This document shows, in pieces, positions 26,866 through 34,019 of a DNA stretch of 64,000 nucleotides. The stretch covers positions 37,871 through 101,870 of the forward strand of contig JAHEBL010000002.1 in NCBI GenBank assembly GCA_024642265.1. Reading direction: 5' to 3'. Under the pieces are notes generated by a model. That model had not been told where the DNA came from, searched no databases, and saw nothing but the letters and a program-made list of their open reading frames with translations. Within the stretch, counting starts at the first letter, position 1; every line of letters begins with the position of its first letter. The DNA is from Haliea sp. (GTDB lineage Bacteria > Pseudomonadota > Gammaproteobacteria > Pseudomonadales > Halieaceae). Made by a program: the position numbers and the translations under genes.

Positions 26866-27777
26866 ATGTCCGCACCATTTCTCTACGATCATCTTGGTTA
26901 CGTCGCCCTAGGTACCCCGAAGCTGGATGAGTCAATAAGCTTCTACCGGGATCTCATGGGACTGCACCTGGTCGACCAGCAGCCCGGTAAACACGTCGTT
27001 TTTCGCTGCAGCGACAGGCACGCCGACCTGGTCCTGTGCGCTCACCGCGAACCCGGCCTGCTCCGTGTCGGTATGAAAGTGAAGGACCGGGGGGAACTGG
27101 AAAATGCCGAGCGACATCTCGAACACAAGGGCTACCATCTCGAGCCGCTCTCTTCCGAGCACAGGGATCTGTTCGGCACAGGCACCGGCTTCAGTGTCAT
27201 GGAGCCGCGAACCGGTTTGATGTTTGATTTCTTCGACAGTGTCCGCAAGGCCCAGACGCCCTTCACACCCACCCTCACCCAGATACAGCGCCTGGGCCAC
27301 GTGGTCATCCGGACCCGGGAACTCGACCCGGTCTGCGAGACCCTGAAGAGCGACTTCAATTTTGTGGTTTCCGACTACGTCGAGGACAAGGCGGCCTGGA
27401 TGCGCTGCTACCCCAACCCGCTGCATCACAGCTTCGCGGTGGTTCGGGATGACAGCGAGGGCCTGCACCATGTCAATTTCATGGTCAGTGAGATCGACGA
27501 CATTGGCAAGGCGCGCAATCGCCTGATCAAGGCCGGGACCGAAATTGTCTTCGGTCCCGGTCGGCACAAGCCCTCCGGCAGTGTTTTCCTCTACTTCAAC
27601 GACCCCACGGGCATGACGATGGAATTCAGCTATGGGATGGAGGAATTTCCGGTTGAAGGCGCCCGGCAACCCCGCAAGCTGGAAAATTCGGCCCAGACAA
27701 TGGATCAGTGGGGCGGCCTGCCCGAACCCGCGTTCGCCCGGGGCGGTCGGATTATCCGGTCGGTAACAGGACAATGA
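26866..27777 (+). CDS. Type I extradiol ring-cleavage dioxygenase (CmtC-like, vicinal oxygen chelate fold)
   Basis: This 303-aa enzyme opens a catechol-type ring next to its two hydroxyls, as CmtC does with 2,3-dihydroxy-p-cumate. It has two VOC modules. The iron ligands are His145 (RLGHVVIRT), His202 (GLHHVNF) and Glu253 (GMTMEFSYG), with spacing close to BphC (146, 210, 260). The ATG at 26866 is preferred over 26857 because AGGATGA lies upstream of it. The stop overlaps the ATG of the following SDR gene. Confidence 0.92.
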   Translation: MSAPFLYDHLGYVALGTPKLDESISFYRDLMGLHLVDQQPGKHVVFRCSDRHADLVLCAHREPGLLRVGMKVKDRGELENAERHLEHKGYHLEPLSSEHRDLFGTGTGFSVMEPRTGLMFDFFDSVRKAQTPFTPTLTQIQRLGHVVIRTRELDPVCETLKSDFNFVVSDYVEDKAAWMRCYPNPLHHSFAVVRDDSEGLHHVNFMVSEIDDIGKARNRLIKAGTEIVFGPGRHKPSGSVFLYFNDPTGMTMEFSYGMEEFPVEGARQPRKLENSAQTMDQWGGLPEPAFARGGRIIRSVTGQ

Positions 27778-28523
27778 GTCTCGATGGCCGGGTCGCCATA
27801 GTGACCGGCGCGGGCCAGGGTATCGGCCTTTCCGTCGCGCAGGCGCTCCACGGAGCCGGCGCGTCGTTGGTATTGGCCGACCTTGACGACCAGGCTCTGC
27901 AGTCTGCGCAGGGGCAATTTTCACAACCAGCCAGGGTAACTGTCCTGGCCGGCGACCTGTCCCGGGAAGAAAGCGCCAATGCCCTCGTGGCGGCTGCCCT
28001 GCAAGCCTTCGGCCGACTGGACATCCTGGTGAATAACGCCGGCGGTGGCGTTATCCTGCCCTTTCTCGAACACACCCCGGAGACCCTGCACCAGACGCTG
28101 GACCGCAACCTGTGGACCGCGCTCTGGTGCAATCGGGCGGCCCTCCCGGTAATGAAAACGCAGCAATACGGCCGGATCATCCACATCGGCGCGGATTCGG
28201 TGCGCAATGGATTGTGGAATCACGCTGCCTACAATGCGGCAAAGGGGGGTGTACACGGTCTCACCACCGGACTGGCCCGGGAGTTTGCCGGCGACGGGAT
28301 CACCGTCAACACCGTGGCGCCCTGCGCGGTGCGGACCGCCGCCCTGGATCGGGCGCAGGAGCAGCAACCCGAGCTCGCTCGCCGGTTTCTCTCGGTGATC
28401 CCCATGGGGCGCGCGGCGGAATGTGCTGAGGTCGCTTCGCTTGTCTGTTACCTGGCCGGTGAGGAGGCGGCATTCGTAACCGGGCAGGTCATCAGCATTA
28501 ACGGCGGCAGTACGATGTTATGA
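27774..28523 (+). CDS. SDR dehydrogenase, cis-dihydrodiol dehydrogenase-like (CmtB-like)
   Basis: This 249-aa NAD-dependent enzyme probably rearomatises the cis-dihydrodiol made by the ring dioxygenase. The cofactor motif is TGAGQGIG (residues 11-18), NNAGGGV lies near residue 87, and the YxxxK catalytic pair is in AAYNAAKGG near residue 154. The ATG overlaps the stop of the extradiol dioxygenase (ATGA), so the genes are translationally coupled. Any SDR would show these motifs; the specific role rests on context. Confidence 0.88.
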   Translation: MSLDGRVAIVTGAGQGIGLSVAQALHGAGASLVLADLDDQALQSAQGQFSQPARVTVLAGDLSREESANALVAAALQAFGRLDILVNNAGGGVILPFLEHTPETLHQTLDRNLWTALWCNRAALPVMKTQQYGRIIHIGADSVRNGLWNHAAYNAAKGGVHGLTTGLAREFAGDGITVNTVAPCAVRTAALDRAQEQQPELARRFLSVIPMGRAAECAEVASLVCYLAGEEAAFVTGQVISINGGSTML

Positions 28524-28543
28524 CAGATCAAGGGAAGGACGAT

Positions 28544-28927
28544 ATGACAGCACAAACAATTGCCAGTTCGGCGGACGATGAGACGTGGGTGGAACTGGGC
28601 CTGATCGATGGTTTCGCCGAAGGCTGCGTCAAGCAGGCGCAGCTGCCCAACGGGTTTCCTATCGCTGTTTACCGGGTCGGCGGTAAATTCTACGTCACCT
28701 CCGATCGCTGTACCCACGGTGCGGCCTCACTGTCCGATGAGGGCGAGCTAAACGGTCACGTCATCGAGTGCGCCTGGCACTACGGCACCTTCGATATCCG
28801 GACAGGTGCGGCCCTGACCCTGCCCTGCAGGGCGACACTTCCCACGTTCACCACCCGTATCGAGGGCGATCAATTGCTGGTAAACGCCAAGCCGAACAGA
28901 CGCCATCGCCACCAACAAGGAGAATGA
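28544..28927 (+). CDS. Rieske-type ferredoxin of the ring dioxygenase (CmtAd-like)
   Basis: This 127-aa electron carrier feeds the terminal dioxygenase. Its Rieske cluster ligands are CTHG and CAWHYG, spaced 17 residues apart, as in biphenyl and cumate dioxygenase ferredoxins. The ATG at 28544 has a strong GGAAGGA site. An upstream ATG at 28520 overlaps the SDR stop and would add eight residues. The C-terminal tail is basic (NRRHRHQQ). The cluster has no reductase of its own; the one at 20779 is the nearest candidate. Confidence 0.92.
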   Translation: MTAQTIASSADDETWVELGLIDGFAEGCVKQAQLPNGFPIAVYRVGGKFYVTSDRCTHGAASLSDEGELNGHVIECAWHYGTFDIRTGAALTLPCRATLPTFTTRIEGDQLLVNAKPNRRHRHQQGE

Positions 28928-29781
28928 ACCCCTTGAATACCATCATTGCAGATACTTGCAATCCCGAGATCGGCAATTCCGCAAACATCGGTTATTACCG
29001 CGTCAACTACCTCGACGAGGGTCAGGGTGACCCTGTTATTCTACTGCACGGGTCTGGCCCGGGCGTCACTGCATACGCCAACTGGCGTCTGCTGATTCCT
29101 GAACTCGCGGCAAACTACCGCGTTATCGCTCCCGACATCGTGGGATTCGGTTATACGGACCGCCCTGCCGGGTTTGAATACACCCTGGAATCCTGGATGG
29201 ATTTTGTCCTCCAGTTCATGGATACCCTGGATATCGGGCAGGCCAGCCTGGTTGGTAATTCATTCGGAGGGGCCCTCTCCCTGGCACTGGCCGCCAGACA
29301 CCCCGACCGCGTTCGCTCCTTTGTCCTGATGGGCGCCGCCGGCATCCGCTTTCCCATTTCCCAGGGGCTGAAAAAAGTGTGGGGCTACCAGCCTTCATTT
29401 CAGGCCATGCGCGACCTGATGAATACCTTCGCCTTCCGCGGGGAGAATATCAGCGACGAGATCGTGACGTCACGCTACCAGGCGAGTATGCGGCCCGGTT
29501 ACCAGCAGAGCTACGCACAAATGTTTCCGGAACCCATACAGGAGAAACTGGACGCCCTCTGCCTGCCGGAAGCGGAAATCGGTCGAATCGAGAAGCCGGC
29601 GCTTCTGGTACACGGTCGCGAGGATGTCATCGTGCCCCTGGACTGCTCCCTGCACGCGCACTCACTGCTGAATAATGCGGACCTGCACATTTACAGCGGG
29701 TGCGGCCACTGGATCCAGTTCGAGAGAGCGGCTGAATTCGGTCGACTGGTGGCCAGTTTTCTGGACGCCAACAGGCCTTAG
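28924..29781 (+). CDS. Alpha/beta hydrolase, meta-cleavage product hydrolase (CmtE-like)
   Basis: This 285-aa enzyme breaks the C-C bond of the ring-cleavage product. In the p-cumate route that releases isobutyrate and 2-hydroxypenta-2,4-dienoate. The oxyanion region is LLHGSGPGVTAYANW (near residue 40), the nucleophile is Ser113 in GNSFGG, and the acid and histidine are in HGREDVIVPL and GCGHWIQFER near the C terminus. The ATG overlaps the ferredoxin stop and follows AAGGAGA. Genes for the next steps (hydratase, aldolase, acetaldehyde dehydrogenase) are not in the window. Confidence 0.92.
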   Translation: MNPLNTIIADTCNPEIGNSANIGYYRVNYLDEGQGDPVILLHGSGPGVTAYANWRLLIPELAANYRVIAPDIVGFGYTDRPAGFEYTLESWMDFVLQFMDTLDIGQASLVGNSFGGALSLALAARHPDRVRSFVLMGAAGIRFPISQGLKKVWGYQPSFQAMRDLMNTFAFRGENISDEIVTSRYQASMRPGYQQSYAQMFPEPIQEKLDALCLPEAEIGRIEKPALLVHGREDVIVPLDCSLHAHSLLNNADLHIYSGCGHWIQFERAAEFGRLVASFLDANRP

Positions 29782-29792
29782 CATCCGTTGCC

Positions 29793-29814
29793 TGTCGTCC
29801 CGGTCGAGACGACA
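29793..29814. promoter_or_regulatory. Inverted repeat TGTCGTC-N8-GACGACA before the TetR gene
   Basis: Perfect seven-base arms lie 12 bp after the hydrolase stop and 55 bp before the TetR start. No run of T follows, so an intrinsic terminator is unlikely. An operator or a transcript hairpin is possible. Confidence 0.3.
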
Positions 29815-29868
29815 CACGTCCGGGCGCGTATTATCAATCAGAAACTTATTTAACGAGGGTAAAGGTAC

Positions 29869-30483
29869 TTGTCCACCGCATCCGCCAAAAATCGCACCCC
29901 CCACGCCGTCCGCAGCGCCAGGATGCGGCAACGTCTCTCCAGGGCCGCTTATGAAGTTATCCAGGAAGGCGGTTACGTCAACTTCCGCACCTCCGCTGTC
30001 TCAAAACGGGCGGGGGTCTCCCAGGGTGCTCAACTGCACCACTATCCGACCAAGAACAGCCTCGCCATTGCCGCCCTGGAATATGCCTATGGCGAGGCAT
30101 ATGAGCAGTTCAAGCGGAATGTCGCCAGCAGGGCGGGCGGCGCTGAACTGATAGACCTGATCCTGAAGGATTTCCAGGATTTCTATTTGTCAGATTACTT
30201 CGCGGTAGCGCTGGACATTCTCATGGCGGGCGGCAAGAACGAGGAGTTGCACGAGGAGCTCACCGACAAATCCCGGGCCTTTCGCGACGAGGTCGAACGC
30301 TACTGGCTTGAACAACTGGTGGATGATGGCTGGCCACTGACCCTGGCGGAGGATGTGCTGGCACTCTCCCACAGTCTCGTGCGCGGTTTCACCACCCGCG
30401 CACTGATCCGCAACGACAAGAGACAGTTCGATCGCCTGGTCAAGCGCTGGCGCGAAATAGTGCTGTCCCTGCGGGAACCCTAG
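29869..30483 (+). CDS. TetR-family regulator, CymR-like
   Basis: This 204-aa DNA-binding protein resembles CymR, the p-cumate-responsive repressor of the cym and cmt operons. The helix-turn-helix lies at residues about 20-66 and ends GVSQGAQLHHYPTKN, close to the GVSRGAQSHHFPTK of CymR as I remember it. The C-terminal SLVRGFTTRALIRNDKRQF also matches its layout. The start is TTG at 29869-29871 with ACGAGGGTAAAG upstream; no ATG fits. It is the only transcription-factor gene in the window. It probably controls the adjacent ring-cleavage genes. Confidence 0.88.
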   Translation: MSTASAKNRTPHAVRSARMRQRLSRAAYEVIQEGGYVNFRTSAVSKRAGVSQGAQLHHYPTKNSLAIAALEYAYGEAYEQFKRNVASRAGGAELIDLILKDFQDFYLSDYFAVALDILMAGGKNEELHEELTDKSRAFRDEVERYWLEQLVDDGWPLTLAEDVLALSHSLVRGFTTRALIRNDKRQFDRLVKRWREIVLSLREP

Positions 30484-30784
30484 CACCTCCGGGGAAAGCG
30501 AGGCCGATAGCTATTGCATGTCCTGCAGCTTGTGTTTCAACTTGTCGGGCCTGGTCACAGCAATGGAGGCGGACCTATCCTCCCGAACATCAAAACCGGG
30601 CGTACCCATAGTCGCCTTCAGCATGGTGCGTTCGGACATCATTGTCAAAAAATGTCCCAATGTTGTCAAAAAATGTCCCTCTATACATCACGCGCAGTGC
30701 TTACCATGAGCACTGAAAATCCGGTGGCGGATGTCGCCGCCTCCAATAATTATCATAAATCAACCTGAAAGGTGAGGTACCACG
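30484..30784. other. 301-bp gap between TetR and P450 genes
   Basis: No convincing gene fills this gap. It holds a 17-bp direct repeat (annotated separately) and a 43-codon frame on the minus strand (30511-30642, beginning MMSERTMLKATMGTPGFDV). That frame resembles nothing I know and has no clear ribosome site. The AT-rich right half should contain the P450 promoter; AGGTGAGG precedes the P450 ATG. Confidence 0.5.
30642..30679 (+). repeat. Two 17-bp direct repeats TTGTCAAAAAATGTCCC, 21-bp period
   Basis: The copies at 30642-30658 and 30663-30679 are identical and start 21 bp apart, two helical turns. Within them TGTC recurs at 30643, 30653, 30664 and 30674, about one turn each. This phasing suits cooperative binding of a regulator to one DNA face about 105 bp ahead of the P450 ATG. 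A relic of an insertion-sequence end with subterminal repeats is the main alternative. Confidence 0.6.
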
Positions 30785-32095
30785 ATGGGTCCGCGAATTC
30801 CGCCGGAGCTGGTCGCTCCGATATTTAACCCCGCCACGTTCAGCAACCCGGACAAGGTAGATGAAATCTTTACGCGCCTGCGCAAGGACTATCCACTGGC
30901 TGTGGCCGAGGTTCCCGGATTCGATCCGCACTGGATAGTCACCAAAAATGAGGACATCCGGGAAATCTGCCGGTTGAGCGATATTTTCCACAACGGCGAC
31001 CGGTCAAAAATGCTGGTTTCCAAAGCGGCAGAAGGCTTGATCCGGGAATATACCGGTGGCGACTACAACATTCTCAAGACCCTGGTGCACATGGACGGCG
31101 AGGAGCACGCCGCCTATCGGAAGGTGACCCAGGAGCGGTTCATGCCTCGCAACATCGCCCAGGCTGAACCCATGATAAGGGCGATCGCCAGGACCTATAT
31201 AGACAAGCTGGAACAGCTCGGTCCCGAATGTGATTTTGCAGCGGATATTGCTTTTCAGTATCCACTGCAAGTTATTTGCGAACTGATCGGTATTCCCAAG
31301 GAAGACCATCTGACAATGCTCAAGCTGACCCAGTGGATGTTTGACTATGCCGACCCGGACCTGCGACGCCCGGGGGCGGACCCGAACAATCCCGCCGAAC
31401 AGACGGAAACCTGGAGCCTGGTTTACAAACAGTTCGAGAATTACTACAAGCCCGTGATCGAGGACCGACAGCGCTGTCCGCGGGACGACCTGGCCACCCT
31501 GATCAGTAACGGTGAGATCAATGGGTGCCCGATGGAACACCGGGCGCAGATCTCGTACTTTGTCATTGCTTCCACTGCCGGACACGACACAACCGCTGCG
31601 ACGACCGCAACGATGATGTGGCTGCTGGCCGAACGCCCGCAACTCCTGGCCCAGTTGAAAGCAGACCCGGGGTTACTGCCGGCCTTTGTCGAGGAGAGCA
31701 TCCGCTGGACGTCGCCGGTCAAGCATTTCCTGCGTAGCGCCGTCACCGACCATGAAATACGTGGCCAGCACATCAAGAAAGGAGACCTGATGTACCTTTC
31801 CTACGTTTCGGGCAACCGTGACGAGGAAATATTCGAGGATCCCTTCGAGTTCCGACTGGATAGAAAGCCCAACCGCCACGTCGGGTTTGCGTTCGGGAAT
31901 CATGTCTGCCTGGGGCAGCATCTGGCGAGACTGGAACTGAAAATTTTCTGGGAGGAGCTCCTCGCGCGACTGGACTCGGTCGAGCTGACGGGCGCGCCAA
32001 AGCTCGCCATCGCCGATCTGGTCTGCGGCCCTAAATCGGTCCCCGTTAGGCTCAGTATGCGGGCAGCCACCGGAACGGGAGCGCGCACGGCATGA
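30785..32095 (+). CDS. Cytochrome P450 (bacterial soluble type)
   Basis: This 436-aa monooxygenase hydroxylates a hydrophobic substrate. The oxygen-binding helix carries [12 protein letters not shown] (near residue 262), the ExxR motif is EESIRW (near residue 304), and the heme ligand is Cys375 in [13 protein letters not shown]. Length and motifs resemble the terpene- and steroid-oxidising families of proteobacteria and actinobacteria. The ATG follows AGGTGAGG. It is coupled by a 4-bp overlap to a rubredoxin gene that likely donates electrons. Position next to the p-cumate-like cluster suggests it may make the aromatic acid precursor, but this is inference. Confidence 0.93.
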   Translation: MGPRIPPELVAPIFNPATFSNPDKVDEIFTRLRKDYPLAVAEVPGFDPHWIVTKNEDIREICRLSDIFHNGDRSKMLVSKAAEGLIREYTGGDYNILKTLVHMDGEEHAAYRKVTQERFMPRNIAQAEPMIRAIARTYIDKLEQLGPECDFAADIAFQYPLQVICELIGIPKEDHLTMLKLTQWMFDYADPDLRRPGADPNNPAEQTETWSLVYKQFENYYKPVIEDRQRCPRDDLATLISNGEINGCPMEHRAQISYFVIASTAGHDTTAATTATMMWLLAERPQLLAQLKADPGLLPAFVEESIRWTSPVKHFLRSAVTDHEIRGQHIKKGDLMYLSYVSGNRDEEIFEDPFEFRLDRKPNRHVGFAFGNHVCLGQHLARLELKIFWEELLARLDSVELTGAPKLAIADLVCGPKSVPVRLSMRAATGTGARTA

Positions 32096-32268
32096 GCAAG
32101 GCGTTTAAAATCTATGTCTGCACGACCTGCGGATTTGAATACAACGAGGCGGAAGGCTGCCCGCAAGAGGGCCTGGCACCCGGCACCCGCTGGGAAGACC
32201 TGCCCGACGGCTGGTATTGCCCGGAATGCGGCACGCCTAAAAGCGATTTCAATATGCTTGAAATCTAG
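32092..32268 (+). CDS. Rubredoxin (58 aa)
   Basis: This tiny iron protein has the two CxxC knuckles of rubredoxins: Cys10/Cys13 ([15 protein letters not shown]) and Cys43/Cys46 ([13 protein letters not shown]), plus the conserved [14 protein letters not shown] segment. Its ATG overlaps the P450 stop (ATGA), so the two are made together. Rubredoxins are known donors to alkane hydroxylases; pairing with a P450 is less usual. It is shorter than common gene-calling limits but is unmistakable. Confidence 0.95.
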   Translation: MSKAFKIYVCTTCGFEYNEAEGCPQEGLAPGTRWEDLPDGWYCPECGTPKSDFNMLEI

Positions 32269-32360
32269 CCCGGCGCCAGCGCACCAGCAGGACGCGGATA
32301 TAGAATGTGGTCCTGAAAGCTTTCAGCGGTGGGCTCCCCGCTCTTTTGTCATCAAATCGT

Positions 32361-32452
32361 GCCGGCCTGTTCCTGATGCTGCTGCCTCCGGTGGCGGCCT
32401 GCTACGCCGCCGCCCTCAACCTGGTGACCCCAACGAGTTGCGCGGCACCGGC
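32361..32452 (+). pseudogene. Remnant of a second Spinster-like MFS transporter gene
   Basis: From 32370 to 32448 the sequence matches 23475-23555 inside the intact MFS gene, with five substitutions and one missing base by hand alignment. It encodes FLML, then VAACYAAALNLVTP, before the missing base breaks the frame ahead of NELRGTG. Three of the five substitutions (Ala, Ala and Leu codons) are silent third-position changes, so this was once a functional paralogue. It sits downstream of rubredoxin, at the right border of the ring-cleavage/P450 block. Confidence 0.75.
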
Positions 32453-32473
32453 TCGTGGTGGCCGGGACTAACG

Positions 32474-34000
32474 CTATCTGGCTTTGGGTCCGGCTTTCGA
32501 TTTGGGCTTCGATTTGGCCTTCGATTTGGGCTTCGCTTTGGCTTTGGCTTTGGCTTTAGATTTGGCTTGCGCTTTCGCCGGCACTTTTTTCCTCGGCGCC
32601 GCGGGTTTTTTCGGGCTCACCAGGGCGAGGTAATCCGCCACTGACTTGTGCAGCCCGTCCACGATACGCCAGGGGTCGGGAACGATATCCGGCTCGATGG
32701 TAATGCCGAAATCGACATTGCCGGCGTAACTCACGCAGGTAACATTGATGCCACCGCCGGGCATGATGATCGACATCGGATACATGGCGGTCATCTTCGC
32801 CCCACCGATATACATGGGTTTGGGGCTGCCGCGCACGCTGGACACGACCAGGTTGACCCCGGCCATGGCAGTGACCTTGTCCGGAGGGGTCATGCTGAGC
32901 ATGGCGTTGACCATCACCGGCGGCAGGATCTGGATAAATTCCATCACCCCCTTGTTACCCCCCGAGTGCGCCTCCTGCTTGACCGCCTCGGTTTCCTCGG
33001 CAATGACCCGGATACGCTCTACCGGATCGGCCAGGTCAGTCGCCAGTGTCACCGAGGAAACGGTGACCCTGTTACTGAACTCATCGTCATTCGCGGTGCG
33101 CAGGGAGACGGCGATAGAGGTGCGCAGGGCCTCATCCGGCAGCTCGCCCAGCGCCAGCAGATAGTCGCGCATACTGCCGCCCACAAGGGCAAGGATCACC
33201 TCGTTGAAGGTGACACCGAAGTGGTCCTTGATCAGCTTGATGTCGGTAAACGGGAGTCCGCCAAAGACAAACCCGCGGTCGGCGCTGACATCACCGTTGA
33301 ACCGGGTATTCGGGGCATGCGGTCTTTTCTTCGCTTTACCCCCACTGGTGATGCGCTGCCACACGCTGTGCCGGACAGCTTCGTAAATCTCGCGGCTGGC
33401 TTTCATCGGGATGCGCGAAAGCTGCCTGGCCGCGTTCAGTGACATGCGCCAGGGTTCGGGCACGGCCCCGGGACGGGCGTCCTCGATATGGGAGTCCACT
33501 TTACGCAGCGGGGCGTCGGGCTCGAAGTCACACAGGGTTTCGACCAGCTTGCTGGCGCCCTCCCCGTCCATCATGCAGTGGTGCTGTTTCTGCAAAACGG
33601 CGTAGTCGCCGCCCTCCAGCCCCTCTATAAACCACACCTCCCACAGGGGACGGTGACGGTCCATGTGCTTGGCGTACAGGAAGGACACGAGTTCAGTGAG
33701 TGCCGCCTTGTCTCCCGGTGAGGGTACGGCGATGCGCCTGATATGGTGATCGAAGCTGAAGTCCTCGTCCTCGACCCAATAGGGCAGGTCCAGGCCAAGC
33801 GGCACTTCGTACAGTCGCCAGCGGAACTGGGGCACATGCGACAGGCGTTCTTCCAGGTGTTGCCGGTAAATCTCGAAGCCGAAGCCAGGCCGGTCACTGC
33901 TGTCGAGCATGATGAGGCCGGCGGTATGCTGGTAAATATTGGGTGTCTCGCCGCCAATAAACATGACTTCCTGGGGCGTGAGCTGCTTCAGTTTTTTCAT
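32474..34000 (-). CDS. Wax ester synthase/diacylglycerol acyltransferase with lysine-rich C-terminal tail
   Basis: This 508-aa acyltransferase has the catalytic motif HHCMMDGEG near residue 140 and the family's PLWEVWFIEGL segment just before it. Later motifs include FNEVILALVGGSMRDYL and VVSSVRGSPKPMYIGG. The last 45 or so residues are an unusual run of Lys, Ala, Pro and Ser, resembling histone H1 tails. It follows LuxC- and LuxE-like genes on the same strand, so it could esterify the alcohol formed from their aldehyde. The ATG follows GGAGGCAC. Confidence 0.93.
   Translation of the reverse strand: MKKLKQLTPQEVMFIGGETPNIYQHTAGLIMLDSSDRPGFGFEIYRQHLEERLSHVPQFRWRLYEVPLGLDLPYWVEDEDFSFDHHIRRIAVPSPGDKAALTELVSFLYAKHMDRHRPLWEVWFIEGLEGGDYAVLQKQHHCMMDGEGASKLVETLCDFEPDAPLRKVDSHIEDARPGAVPEPWRMSLNAARQLSRIPMKASREIYEAVRHSVWQRITSGGKAKKRPHAPNTRFNGDVSADRGFVFGGLPFTDIKLIKDHFGVTFNEVILALVGGSMRDYLLALGELPDEALRTSIAVSLRTANDDEFSNRVTVSSVTLATDLADPVERIRVIAEETEAVKQEAHSGGNKGVMEFIQILPPVMVNAMLSMTPPDKVTAMAGVNLVVSSVRGSPKPMYIGGAKMTAMYPMSIIMPGGGINVTCVSYAGNVDFGITIEPDIVPDPWRIVDGLHKSVADYLALVSPKKPAAPRKKVPAKAQAKSKAKAKAKAKPKSKAKSKPKSKAGPKAR
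32477..32611 (-). repeat. Low-complexity repeat coding for the Lys/Ala/Pro/Ser tail of WS/DGAT
   Basis: The DNA repeats six- and twelve-base units of the type GGCTTT/GGCTTC/GATTTG (plus strand), giving KAKAKAK and PKSK repeats. Such tracts change length by slippage, so the tail may vary between strains. The strong positive charge suggests binding to DNA, lipid-droplet surface phospholipid or polyphosphate. Confidence 0.8.
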
Positions 34001-34019
34001 ATGTGCCTCCAGTGGCGGC

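Noticed and set aside
29793..29814. Intrinsic terminator after the hydrolase gene
   Set aside because: The hairpin is perfect but no T run follows on either strand.
30511..30642. 43-codon gene on the minus strand between TetR and P450
   Set aside because: It has no recognisable family and no ribosome site, and its start overlaps the direct repeat; support is too weak for a gene call.
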